Shown here piece after piece: positions 42,644-52,042 of a stretch of DNA of 64,000 bases. Both the position numbers and the translations under genes were made by a program. The first letter of the stretch is position 1, and each line of letters opens with the position of its first letter. The notes under the pieces are model-generated. The model worked only from the letters and a program-made list of their open reading frames with translations, was not told where the DNA came from and made no database searches. Source of the DNA: Acidobacteriota bacterium (GTDB lineage Bacteria > Acidobacteriota > UBA890 > WLXD01); the NCBI GenBank assembly GCA_012103255.1, contig WLXD01000001.1:1129501-1193500 (forward strand). The letters run 5' to 3'.

Positions 42644-42890
42644 CGGTGTCGCACTCTTGTCGCGGAGGTACTCGGAGATCGACTCGATGGTAGCGGCGAC
42701 AGGTGCGCCAAAGCAGCCCTAAAATTACTTCTACTAGTTTTTAATGACTTGAAGCGGTCAAGAGCAGCCTCAGCAGTGCTAGATAGATGAAACGTGTCCT
42801 TTTGGCTTCGGCGGTGGGCCTGAACGTCGCTAGAATGTCCCCGAGATGACAGTCGTCGCGGTTTGGTGACGACTACATGACGGAGCATTC

Positions 42891-44384
42891 ATGCCGACAG
42901 CAACACGGAACGCCGGGTCTCCGACGCGGCGGGCCGCGCGTAAGCCCCACCTGCGACTCGTCGTAGCCCTGCCATTCGTGACCGGGTTGTTGGCGTTTGC
43001 CGTGGGTGTGTACGCGTTTCAGATCGGTCGCTACGACGCGACCGCACAGATGTCGCCCGAGCATGCAGCGCGAGTTTGGGCAACGCTCCCAGACTCGTGG
43101 TTCTGGGTTGTGGCGGTGGCCTGCTTCGGGGCCATCATCGGGTTGGCGATCGCACTGGCCTTCACCAGGCAGCTCCACACGCTGGCGAAGCGGACAGAGT
43201 TCCTGGCGCGCCGCAACTACAACTACCCAGTCGAACTCGAGGCGGACGGCGAGGTTGCTCCGCTCGTTAGCGCCATCAACGAGTTGCTGGAGTCGGTCCG
43301 CGACTACGCGCGTCACTCTGTCGCGGATGGCATGATCTCCTTCGGTAGGGACGGTCGCGTGCTGTCCATCAACCCGCGGGCCGCGGTTGCCATCGGAGTG
43401 GACGCGGACGGAGTGATCGGCCAGAGCTTCCGACGACTGATTCCCGACGTTCCCGAGAACCACCGACTCAAGACCGCTTTCCTCCAGGCCTTCGATCGCG
43501 GCCAGGCTTTCGACGTGCGAGAGCTCCGCTGGGTGAACACGCGTGGCCAGCACATGCAGGTCGACCTGCAAGGCACGGTTCTCGCGGGCGAGGAGCCGAT
43601 CATCTCGGTGCAGGTCGTCTTTGAACGTGCTCCTGATCTTGAAAGCGTGCAGCGAGAGGTGAGTCGCGCCCACCGATTGATGGTGGTGGGTGGCTTCTCC
43701 GCCGAACTAGCTCACGAGATCCGCAATCCCCTTAGCTCTGTTTTCGGACTCGTCGACTTGCTCCACGAACGTCTACCGGATGGCGACGAAGGGCATGCGC
43801 ACCTCGATGTTCTCGCCCGCGCTGCCGGAAGGATCGAAGCTCTCGTAAAGCAGTTGCTCGATCTCGTGCCTACCGAGATTCAGGACCTCGAGGAACGTGA
43901 TCTCAACGGGCTCGTCCACGAGGCGGTCGAGTTCGCGGTCGTTGCCGAAGCGCCCGGGCGCGTTCAGATCCACCAGGAATATGCCGAGGGCCTGGCCGTA
44001 TGTAACGTCGACGCCGACCGGATTACGCGCTTGTTCGACAACCTGCTGCGCAACGCACTTGCCCACACGCCAGACGGCGGGACGATCAGCATCGCAACCG
44101 GGCAGAACGACGCCACGCTATTCGTTCGCATCCACAACACGGGGTCGTTCGTTGCGCTCGAGGATCGCGAGCGCATCTTCCAGCCCTTCGTTTCCGGTCG
44201 CGGCACGGGCACCGGCCTTGGCCTCGCGATCGCGCAGCAGATTGCGTACGCGCACGGCGGCACCATCGAGGTGGAGAGTTCTCGCGACGACGGAACGGAG
44301 TTCACGGTCACGCTGCCAGTCCGACAGGTGTTGTTTGCCGATCCGACTCCGGCACCGACCGAAGCGTTGGCGGGGGCGGCCTGA
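42891..44384 (+). CDS. PAS-containing sensor histidine kinase (NtrB/PilS-like)
   Basis: Two TM helices, HAMP/PAS region, AELAHEIRNPLSSVFGLVDLL H-box, NLLRNALAHTPDGGTISI, GTGTGLGLAIAQQI. Confidence 0.93.
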   Translation: MPTATRNAGSPTRRAARKPHLRLVVALPFVTGLLAFAVGVYAFQIGRYDATAQMSPEHAARVWATLPDSWFWVVAVACFGAIIGLAIALAFTRQLHTLAKRTEFLARRNYNYPVELEADGEVAPLVSAINELLESVRDYARHSVADGMISFGRDGRVLSINPRAAVAIGVDADGVIGQSFRRLIPDVPENHRLKTAFLQAFDRGQAFDVRELRWVNTRGQHMQVDLQGTVLAGEEPIISVQVVFERAPDLESVQREVSRAHRLMVVGGFSAELAHEIRNPLSSVFGLVDLLHERLPDGDEGHAHLDVLARAAGRIEALVKQLLDLVPTEIQDLEERDLNGLVHEAVEFAVVAEAPGRVQIHQEYAEGLAVCNVDADRITRLFDNLLRNALAHTPDGGTISIATGQNDATLFVRIHNTGSFVALEDRERIFQPFVSGRGTGTGLGLAIAQQIAYAHGGTIEVESSRDDGTEFTVTLPVRQVLFADPTPAPTEALAGAA

Positions 44385-45769
44385 TGAAGAACCGCCGTCT
44401 GCTGATCATCGATGACGACCCGGAGGTGCGCTACACCTTGCGAGCGGCCCTCGCCAAAGAGGGTATGGAGATCGATGAGGCGGAAAGCGGGGAGGTTGGG
44501 CTCGCGCAGCTCGACGAGCAGTCCTACGACTTTGTCCTGCTCGACCACCGACTCCCCGACACAGAGGGAATTGACCTCCTGCCAGACATACGGCGCCGGC
44601 AGCCGCACGTATTGGCCATCATGATGACCGCCTACGGCACCCGGAGGACGGCGGTCGAGGCGGTTCGTCGCGGGGCACACGACTTCTTCACCAAGCCGAT
44701 CAAGCTCAACGAACTCCGCGTCGTGATGGCGCGCGCGCTGGAGCGGCGACGATTGGCTCGCGAGGGCGACCGCCTGAGGGCGCGCGGCACCAATGAAGCG
44801 CGCTTCGGCGGCATCATCGGCAAGTCGGCAGCTATGCGCGACGTGTTTAGTACGCTCGGGAAAGTGGTCGCGGCGGATGCCACTGTCCTCGTTCTCGGGG
44901 AAAGCGGTACAGGTAAGGAACTGGTCGCCGAGGCGATCCACTCGCAGGGGAGCCGGGCCGAGGGTCCATTCGTGAAGCTCAACTGCGTCGCGATTCCTCA
45001 GACCCTGCTCGAGAGTGAGCTCTTCGGTCACGAGAAGGGCGCTTTTACCGGCGCCGCCGAACGCAAGGTTGGAAAGTTCGAGCTTGCCGATGGCGGCACG
45101 ATTCTTCTGGACGAGATCGGCGACATGAGCCTGGAGACCCAGGCCAAGATTCTCCGGGTCTTGCAAGAGCGCGAGTTCGAACGTGTCGGCGGTCTCGCTC
45201 CCGTCAACGTTGATGTTCGGATCGTAGCCGCCACCAATCGTGATCTCGCCCAGGATGTGCGCGAGGGCAAGTTTCGCGAAGATCTCTACTTCCGCCTGAA
45301 CGTGGTGACAGTAAACCTGCCGCCGCTGCGGGAGCGTCCTGTCGATATTCCGATGCTGGCCGAGCACTTCATGCGTGAGTTTGCGGATAGACACGGCAAG
45401 CAGCTGGAAGGCATTGCGCCGGCGGCTGCCGACGCTCTCTGCGAGTTCCACTGGCCAGGCAATGTCCGGCAGCTACGACACGCGGTGGAGCGTGCCGTGA
45501 TCTGGAGTGACGGCAAGGAACTCGAGACCGACGATCTGCCGAGCGAGGTGCTGAGCGGATCGGTAGTGGCGGCCACCGCACTCAAGACGGGGACGGACGA
45601 CACGCTTCCGGACACCATGGAACGCATCGAGCGGCGGATCCTGATCGACACACTGCGTAGAGCCGGCGGCGTGCAGGCCACAGCCGCCCGACGGCTTGGG
45701 ATCTCGGAGCGTTCGATGTGGCACAAGGTCAAGAAGCACGACATCGACGTCGACCGGTTGAAGGGCTAA
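44384..45769 (+). CDS. sigma54-dependent NtrC-family response regulator
   Basis: REC domain; ESGTGKELVAEAIH, GAFTGA sigma54-contact loop, Fis-type C-terminal HTH (LRRAGGVQATAARRLGISERSMWHKVKKH). Confidence 0.96.
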   Translation: MKNRRLLIIDDDPEVRYTLRAALAKEGMEIDEAESGEVGLAQLDEQSYDFVLLDHRLPDTEGIDLLPDIRRRQPHVLAIMMTAYGTRRTAVEAVRRGAHDFFTKPIKLNELRVVMARALERRRLAREGDRLRARGTNEARFGGIIGKSAAMRDVFSTLGKVVAADATVLVLGESGTGKELVAEAIHSQGSRAEGPFVKLNCVAIPQTLLESELFGHEKGAFTGAAERKVGKFELADGGTILLDEIGDMSLETQAKILRVLQEREFERVGGLAPVNVDVRIVAATNRDLAQDVREGKFREDLYFRLNVVTVNLPPLRERPVDIPMLAEHFMREFADRHGKQLEGIAPAAADALCEFHWPGNVRQLRHAVERAVIWSDGKELETDDLPSEVLSGSVVAATALKTGTDDTLPDTMERIERRILIDTLRRAGGVQATAARRLGISERSMWHKVKKHDIDVDRLKG

Positions 45770-46235
45770 CTCATCCAGGCGGTCTTATCCGCCGCCACCC
45801 GCCGCCGCGACCACGGTCGGGTCGGCTGGGCCTCTAGTGTCCCCGACGTCTTGATCGCCGGCAGCGCACGTCCTCTGCGAGACACCGCACCACTACACCG
45901 CACCGTCTCGTGGACGCGACTGGCCCGATGGGGGCGCCTGCGTCGATCGTCGATAGAAGCACTTGCTGATCCAACGCCACATGTAGGGCTTGCTACAAAG
46001 TTTGTAGACAATCCGTTAAGTCTTTTTTTTTGAGCAGTTTACGTCTCTAGTCCGTTCCCTGAAAGCAACGGACACCGGTCCTCCTACAGGTCCTGTTGCT
46101 TCTGTAGTTGGCCTCAACTGTCCGCGGCGGCCTAAATGGGTGCTGCGATCCCAGAAAATTAAGTCGTTTGTTTGCAGCCATTTGAGCGGTTCCTGGCCGT
46201 CGGGATCGGCACGATAGGCCAGCGACTGCCCGAGT

Positions 46236-46251
46236 TGGCACGGCGGTTGCT
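46236..46251 (+). promoter_or_regulatory. sigma54 promoter
   Basis: TGGCACG-GCGG-TTGCT, exact match to TGGCACG-N4-TTGCW, ~34 bp upstream of the 46285 start and ~80 bp upstream of the 46333 start. Confidence 0.82.
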
Positions 46252-46284
46252 CTATTACCGCCCCGTCGGCACAAGTCGACGAGC

Positions 46285-46548
46285 GTGAACCAAAGACCCC
46301 ACACCTCCCACAACCTCTCGAGGGAGTTTGACGTGCAGAAGCTTTACACCACTGAAACGCTCGCGGAGCTGCTTCAGGTCTCGCCCCGGACGATCCGGCG
46401 CGAGCGTAAGGAAGGTCGCCTGCCGTTCGTTCGAGTCCGTGGCCAGATCCGGTATCGCGAGAGCGATGTCCGCGCATATCTGGAGCGCAACGCCAGCCTG
46501 TCGGCCGAGGGAACCCTCGCGTCGCAGACCAGCTGGGCCGACCGCTAG
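46285..46548 (+). CDS. mini-HTH (excisionase/AlpA-like) protein 1; internal GTG start at 46333 likely
   Basis: KLYTTETLAELLQVSPRTIRRERKEGRLPFVRVRGQIRYRESDVRAYLERN; GAGGGAG upstream of 46333. Confidence 0.85.
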   Translation: MNQRPHTSHNLSREFDVQKLYTTETLAELLQVSPRTIRRERKEGRLPFVRVRGQIRYRESDVRAYLERNASLSAEGTLASQTSWADR

Positions 46549-46620
46549 ACAGTTCGCCGCCTAGGCGACTTCCACGTGACTCGTGCCCGCTCAACAGCGG
46601 GCGACGGACAGGAGACATAC

Positions 46621-46839
46621 ATGCTGGGCCTTTACACCACAGAGACGCTGGCCGACTACTTGCAGGTTTCGCCGCACACCGTGCGACGTGAACGCGAGGC
46701 AGGTCGGTTGCCGTTCGTACGGATTCGCGACCTGGTGCGCTATCGCCCCGAGGACGTCGAGTCGTACTTGCAGCACCAGTCTCACGATGACTACGAGACC
46801 GGCTTCTCGACGCCCGCCCGCGTGGCGGCCTTTCGCTAG
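46621..46839 (+). CDS. mini-HTH (excisionase/AlpA-like) protein 2
   Basis: LYTTETLADYLQVSPHTVRREREAGRLPFVRIRDLVRYRPEDVESYLQ; GGAG upstream of ATG. Confidence 0.85.
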   Translation: MLGLYTTETLADYLQVSPHTVRREREAGRLPFVRIRDLVRYRPEDVESYLQHQSHDDYETGFSTPARVAAFR

Positions 46840-46875
46840 TTCGCTCTCCGTTCGTCGGAGATCGCAACACTTCGG

Positions 46876-47511
46876 ATGACTGACTGGAGACACTTGGTGC
46901 GACACCAAGACGGCATCACACTCGTTGAGGTCACAGTTCTGCTGGCAGTGATTGGACTGCTCGCGGGCCTGATGACGACCGCCGCAGGCGACCTGCTTGG
47001 GCAGTCGAAGACCGTGCGCGCGCAGGAAGATGTGCAATACATCGGCCGTGCCGTGGGCGAGTTCTATGCCGACAACGGGTTCTTCCCTCGGACCGCAGAC
47101 ACCGTGGACGGACGTCCAGGGACGAGCGAGTTCGGCGCGTTGATCAGCGATGCGCCGCTGCCGGGGACGACAAGCTCCACCACGCTGTGGACGGAGTCGA
47201 GCGTCAGCTCGATGACGTTGCACCTGATTCGCAATGACGTCGGCTACCAGGTGCGGGACGTACTACGTCCACGCGGCTGGAACGGTCCGTACCTTTCGAG
47301 CGCGATTCAGGACGACAGTTGGGGCCATGCATATCTGGTCAATTCCTTCTGGCTCGATCCGCGCAACGTCATCCAGGACGTTGATGGGACAAAGCTAGGC
47401 GCTGTTTGGGTGCTCTCCGCAGGGCCTAACGGCGTGCTGGAAACACCCTTCTACCAACCTCGCGACGCCGCGCGTCTGTTCGGCGACGACATCGGATACC
47501 GATTGCAATGA
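46876..47511 (+). CDS. pseudopilin-like protein 1 (prepilin N-terminus, GspG-like C-terminus)
   Basis: DGITLVEVTVLLAVIGLLAGLM...; WNGPYLSSAIQDDSWGHAYLVNSF...VWVLSAGPNGVLETPF. Confidence 0.82.
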   Translation: MTDWRHLVRHQDGITLVEVTVLLAVIGLLAGLMTTAAGDLLGQSKTVRAQEDVQYIGRAVGEFYADNGFFPRTADTVDGRPGTSEFGALISDAPLPGTTSSTTLWTESSVSSMTLHLIRNDVGYQVRDVLRPRGWNGPYLSSAIQDDSWGHAYLVNSFWLDPRNVIQDVDGTKLGAVWVLSAGPNGVLETPFYQPRDAARLFGDDIGYRLQ

Positions 47512-48344
47512 GAAGCATGGACAAGCTCAGAAACGACCGCGGCTTCACGCTGGTCGAGGTGTCTATCCTCCTCACGGTTGTCGTGATCCTCTCCGCGACT
47601 CTCGCGCCCGTGATGAGCGGCGCAATGGCGTCGGCGCGGATGACCTCCGCTCGCGCGGACATGATGACGATCGCGACGGCTCTTCAGGCATTCCTCGACG
47701 ACATCGGCTGTGTCTTCGTGCCACAGAACAACACCGGCAGCGGCGACTCGCCAACATCGCGAATCGGCCGCTCGCGCTCCGATGGTGTGGTGGTCGCTCC
47801 GACTCAGATTCCGCCCACGATGCCGCCGCCGAACGGCGCGGCCGGTGGTGCGATCAGTGCCGCAATTTCCGCCTCTGTGTGTGCGGCACCCAATGTTTGC
47901 TCCGGTGACGCGGTGGAGTTGCTGGTTACCTCCGGCGACATCCCCGCACTTGGCCCGGAGGGCGACGAGCTTTGGTTGACCCCGCCCGACGGCCAGTGGG
48001 TCGACTTCATGGAGTACTTCCTGGTTTCGAATACGCCTGGCGACGACTCCGGCCGCAGGTTCCCGACGCTCGCCGATTGTGGCGACGCGATCGTCGATCT
48101 GTTCGAAGGCATTCGAGCCTGGCAGGGCGCCTACATGGGCGCCGGCGCTGGCGACCCCTGGGGCAATCGCTACGCGATCAACACGCATCTTCTGACCCAG
48201 ACCACCGGTGAGGACATCGTGATCCTCTCGGCCGGGCCGGACCAGGAGATCGATTCCACTTTCTATATGGACGGCTTCGTGCCGGGCGACGACGACGTGG
48301 TCATGGTGTTCTCCGCCGGGCCGGCCGAGGTGCCTGGACGATGA
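47508..48344 (+). CDS. pseudopilin-like protein 2
   Basis: RGFTLVEVSILLTVVVILSATLAPVM; DPWGNRYAINTHLL...IVILSAGPDQEIDSTFYMDGFVPGDDD; ATGA overlap with previous gene. Confidence 0.85.
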   Translation: MRSMDKLRNDRGFTLVEVSILLTVVVILSATLAPVMSGAMASARMTSARADMMTIATALQAFLDDIGCVFVPQNNTGSGDSPTSRIGRSRSDGVVVAPTQIPPTMPPPNGAAGGAISAAISASVCAAPNVCSGDAVELLVTSGDIPALGPEGDELWLTPPDGQWVDFMEYFLVSNTPGDDSGRRFPTLADCGDAIVDLFEGIRAWQGAYMGAGAGDPWGNRYAINTHLLTQTTGEDIVILSAGPDQEIDSTFYMDGFVPGDDDVVMVFSAGPAEVPGR

Positions 48345-49348
48345 ACCTTCGACTTTCTGAACGCAGCGCTGGGAGGCAGCTCATGTTTCACAATGGAATC
48401 CGGGATCGGCGCGGGTTCACGCTGGTCGAGGTCTCGATCATCGTGATGGCTCTGGCCATTCTCTCCTCGATTCTCCTGCCGCAAATCGGCGTGTTCCTGC
48501 GGGACGCGCGGTTCGCCCGAGCTCGCGAGGACGTGGGCGCTTTGGGTGTTGCCATGATGCAGTTGCTCAAGGACACCGGTGAGAGTTCGTTCTACGCCGA
48601 GCCGCAGGGCAACTGGCGTTCACCGCGGCGCTTCGAAGAGGGTGACAGCAGCCCCGTTGGGCTCCTCATCGGCGACGGCGACACTCCCGACGGCCAGGAC
48701 CGGTTCTATGACTGGCGTGCCCCGCTGGGCTCGACGGTTTCGAACGCGGGCACTGACTTCGCCGATGTGTGGGTGAACTCGGGCATCGTGGACACCTTTG
48801 CCAACCACCTGATCCAGAACAATCCGGCCGACGTGAACCACGAAGGCGGAGCGGGTCAGTCGTGGGAGCGCTACCGCACGCCGGCCGACATGGTCGGTGG
48901 CGATCACAGCTCCGGCGTTCCGGGTGGCCTTCAGTTCGACGGTGCTAGTGGCCAGGGCTTCAACTCCGAGTTTGCCTGGCGCGGCCCCTATCTCGACGCC
49001 GTGCGCCCCGATCCGTGGGGCAACCGATACATGTCGAACGTGATGTGGCTGACCATGCCGCAGGGCTCTGACTCTTCCGGCTTTATCCGCGCGATCATCG
49101 TGCTCTCCGCGGGTCCTGACGAGGAGGTCGATACACCTTTCGACTCCGTCGGCGGCTTCATGCTCGGTGACGACGATATCGCCTACCCGCTCGCCAACAC
49201 GGGAACTCCTGATGACCAACTCAGTAGCCACTCCGACCGACCGCCTGGCGAAGTCGCGCTCCGCGCACGGCTTCACCCTGGTCGAGGTCACCATCATCCT
49301 GATGGTGCTGTCGGTGCTGAGCCTGATCCTGCTGCCAGGGATCGGTAG
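48341..49348 (+). CDS. pseudopilin-like protein 3 with overlapping C-terminal extension
   Basis: RGFTLVEVSIIVMALAILSSILLPQIG; WRGPYLDAVRPDPWGNRYMSNVMWL...IVLSAGPDEEVDTPFDSVGGFMLGDDDIAY; ATGA overlap upstream; ORF reads ~137 bp into the next gene. Confidence 0.82.
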   Translation: MNLRLSERSAGRQLMFHNGIRDRRGFTLVEVSIIVMALAILSSILLPQIGVFLRDARFARAREDVGALGVAMMQLLKDTGESSFYAEPQGNWRSPRRFEEGDSSPVGLLIGDGDTPDGQDRFYDWRAPLGSTVSNAGTDFADVWVNSGIVDTFANHLIQNNPADVNHEGGAGQSWERYRTPADMVGGDHSSGVPGGLQFDGASGQGFNSEFAWRGPYLDAVRPDPWGNRYMSNVMWLTMPQGSDSSGFIRAIIVLSAGPDEEVDTPFDSVGGFMLGDDDIAYPLANTGTPDDQLSSHSDRPPGEVALRARLHPGRGHHHPDGAVGAEPDPAARDR

Positions 49349-50009
49349 CTACCTGCGTGATGCGCGACTTGCCCGTGCGCGGGCCGATCTGGTCGCGATT
49401 CACGAAGGTGTGCTCCGTTTCCTCGAGGACACGGGCGAGGGAGTATTCCGGTGCATCGGCAACAGCAACCGCGACACCTCGGACGGTGGTACAGACGACC
49501 CGTCCGATCCGGATCCGTTCTTCACCCTCGACATGCTCATCTCCGACGGCGACACGCCCGACGATGGCCGCGACGACGGTGATGCATGGCGCTGGCGTGA
49601 GCCCTGGTCCGGACACCCGGTCGACACGCTTGCGAATCATCTCGTGAAAAATACGCCGGGCTACGATGCCAGCGCGCGCTACCGGACGCCCGACGATATC
49701 GAGGCCTATGGCAGCGAACGCCAGGTCGCCTTCCCAGGCGGCGCCGGCTTCGGTGCACGTTTCGCCTGGCGCGGGCCCTACGTGAGCGGTCGTATCGGTG
49801 CTGATCCCTGGGGCAACCGCTACGCAGTGAATGTTGTGTACCTCGATCCCGGTGCCGACTCCGCCACGCTCGACTACGCGGGCTACGAGTTCGACGTCTT
49901 CGTGCTGTCGGCGGGCCCTGATGAGGAAATCGATACCCCGTTCTCGATTGACGGCGTGATGCCTGGCGATGATGACCTGATTCGGGTGATCTCGGGAGGC
50001 AGTCGATGA
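49212..50009 (+). CDS. pseudopilin-like protein 4
   Basis: HGFTLVEVTIILMVLSVLSLILLPGIG; WRGPYVSGRIGADPWGNRYAVNVVYL...VFVLSAGPDEEIDTPFSIDGVMPGDDDL. Confidence 0.86.
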   Translation: MTNSVATPTDRLAKSRSAHGFTLVEVTIILMVLSVLSLILLPGIGSYLRDARLARARADLVAIHEGVLRFLEDTGEGVFRCIGNSNRDTSDGGTDDPSDPDPFFTLDMLISDGDTPDDGRDDGDAWRWREPWSGHPVDTLANHLVKNTPGYDASARYRTPDDIEAYGSERQVAFPGGAGFGARFAWRGPYVSGRIGADPWGNRYAVNVVYLDPGADSATLDYAGYEFDVFVLSAGPDEEIDTPFSIDGVMPGDDDLIRVISGGSR

Positions 50010-50662
50010 GCTTCCGCACCGCGCGTCGCAACGACGGCTTCACGCTCCTCGAGATCACAATCGTGCTCGCAGTGGTTGCGATTCTCGGACTGATCCTGGC
50101 GCCGTCGATGCTCCAGTTTCTGAGCCAGTCGCGACTGGCCCGCGCGCAGAACGATGTGCGCGCACTGGGCGATGCCGTCGTGGACTTCGTCGAGGACAAC
50201 GGATTTCATCCGCAGTGGGCCGACGGCGGCCGCTCGGTGCGAATCAGCCTGCTCGTTTCCCCCGGTGCAGTGGGTGAAGCGCAGCCCGGCGCCGAGGGCT
50301 GGCTCAATACCCAGCCGGGGCAGATCGATCTGATCTCGAATCAGCTGGTGAACAACAATCCTTCGTTCGGTGGTATCGGCTACCCGCTCAAGACGGCGCT
50401 CTCCGGCGCGGGATGGAACGGTCCGTACATTGCCAATATGGTCGAAGAGGATCCCTGGGGTAACCGCTACGTCATCAATGTTGGCCATCTGTCCAACAGC
50501 ATCGACGCGGTTGAAGCGGACGGGATTCAGGAGAAGCGTGCGGTCTGGGTGCTCTCGGCCGGTCCCGATGGGATCTTCGACACCACCTACCCGACCACCA
50601 ACACGCAGCTCCTGAGCAATGCTGCCGCCAGTCCGGCGGACATCAGCACACGAATCCAGTGA
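50006..50662 (+). CDS. pseudopilin-like protein 5
   Basis: DGFTLLEITIVLAVVAILGLILAPSM; WNGPYIANMVEEDPWGNRYVINVGHL...VWVLSAGPDGIFDTTYP; ATGA overlap. Confidence 0.86.
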   Translation: MSFRTARRNDGFTLLEITIVLAVVAILGLILAPSMLQFLSQSRLARAQNDVRALGDAVVDFVEDNGFHPQWADGGRSVRISLLVSPGAVGEAQPGAEGWLNTQPGQIDLISNQLVNNNPSFGGIGYPLKTALSGAGWNGPYIANMVEEDPWGNRYVINVGHLSNSIDAVEADGIQEKRAVWVLSAGPDGIFDTTYPTTNTQLLSNAAASPADISTRIQ

Positions 50663-50860
50663 TGCACGCCCAGGCGACCCGCAGCACCGCGCGGTCCACT
50701 GGGAAACGGGATCGACCGGATCTGTCACCGCCGCAGGCGACAGGCGCGACCGTCCCGGACAGCCGCGGCCAGTGGAGGCGAACCCTCGTTGCCGGCACCC
50801 GCACCCACCGATTAGGGTGAGCCCATCAATGACTAGCGACGACCTGCTGCGAGTGAATCC

Positions 50861-51097
50861 ATGACGATGAAGCCGACCGAGAACCTCTTCACGACCTACA
50901 GCCTGGCTGAGTATCTCCAGGTAAGCGCCCGCACCGTTCAGCGGGAAGTCTCGCGAGGTCGTCTCACGTTCGTGATGGTCGGCGGGCGACGACGGTACCG
51001 GCAGACGGACGTCGAGTACTACTTGCGAAGCCAGCTGCAACGATCCCGTTTCAAGGTGATCGACGGCGGCCGTTCGGCGGTTGCGCGCATCGGCTAG
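50861..51097 (+). CDS. mini-HTH (excisionase/AlpA-like) protein 3
   Basis: TTYSLAEYLQVSARTVQREVSRGRLTFVMVGGRRRYRQTDVEYYLRSQLQ. Confidence 0.84.
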   Translation: MTMKPTENLFTTYSLAEYLQVSARTVQREVSRGRLTFVMVGGRRRYRQTDVEYYLRSQLQRSRFKVIDGGRSAVARIG

Positions 51098-51216
51098 TCG
51101 ATCGGCAGGACAGCAGCGGTCAGACGCGGCGTCGGCTTGTTGCGATGAGCTAGCGGCTGCGAGATGCTCGGCGGCGTTCACCGAAATCGAATGTGTTCGC
51201 GCCTCCCCGGTCGACC

Positions 51217-51471
51217 ATGCATCAACGCCGCCTCGAGACAGTCAAGACGCTGGCCGCCCGCTTCGGGCTGCCACGCCGCACCGTGGTTCGTGAGGTCATG
51301 AACTGCCGGTTGCCCTATGTCTCGATCGCCGGGAAGTGGCGATTCCGCGAACGCGACATCGAACTCTGGGTAGATCGCGCCGGGCCGATGCCGAATTTGC
51401 TGCTGATGCAAGGCGGCAAGGCCGTGAGCGTCGTGGCGCCAAGCCCATCGCGTGCCGAGAGTCGGTTCTAG
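51217..51471 (+). CDS. mini-HTH protein 4
   Basis: ETVKTLAARFGLPRRTVVREVMNCRLPYVSIAGKWRFRERDIELWVDR. Confidence 0.82.
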   Translation: MHQRRLETVKTLAARFGLPRRTVVREVMNCRLPYVSIAGKWRFRERDIELWVDRAGPMPNLLLMQGGKAVSVVAPSPSRAESRF

Positions 51472-51577
51472 CGGTCAACTCCGGCCAGGACGGTCCACAG
51501 CGAGTGGTTCTCGCCGTGGCGTGCGCATAGCGTTCAGGGCAACTAGAACTCGAGCCTGGCCCAAGGGAGATTCTCAC

Positions 51578-51799
51578 GTGAACGATTCACTTCGCGTCGA
51601 GACCGTGGCTTCACTCGCCACCCGCTTGGGTCTGACACGCGACGCGTTGGTGCGTGAGGTTGTTGCCGGGCGAATGCCCTACGTCAACGTTGGCGGGCAC
51701 TGGCGTTTCCGCGAGTCAGACATCGAGTACTGGCAAAAGCACCACGGGCCAGCGGTTCCGCTGCGTGTGGTCGAGCCTCGCCGGGCGGGGTCGGGCTGA
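51578..51799 (+). CDS. mini-HTH protein 5 (GTG start)
   Basis: ETVASLATRLGLTRDALVREVVAGRMPYVNVGGHWRFRESDIEYWQK; AAGGGAG upstream. Confidence 0.82.
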   Translation: MNDSLRVETVASLATRLGLTRDALVREVVAGRMPYVNVGGHWRFRESDIEYWQKHHGPAVPLRVVEPRRAGSG

Positions 51800-51816
51800 G
51801 CCCGACCCCCGCCTTT
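51784..51816 (+). terminator. intrinsic terminator-like hairpin overlapping stop of mini-HTH 5
   Basis: GGCGGGGTCGGGC-TGA-GCCCGACCCCCGCC-TTT. Confidence 0.6.
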
Positions 51817-52042
51817 CGGCGATTCCGCGTGCCGCGTGACCGCGACTGGCCGCTCCAGGGCGAGCTGGCGATGATCGGGCCGACGCCGCGGCACTCCGGC
51901 ACGGGCTGACAGTTCCTGCCAGGGCCGCCTAATCAATCCTGTGTAGCGGCGGACATGCGCGGCCAGTACTCGCGCAACTTGGTTTGGAGCGCCACCTTGC
52001 AGAGCTACCGTGGACGGGACTCTTACAGCCGGGAGGCCCTCC

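Noticed and set aside
51981-52000. Second sigma54 promoter (tttGGagcgccaccttGCa) before pseudopilin 6
   Set aside because: The GG-GC spacing is 11 rather than the near-invariant 10, so not called.
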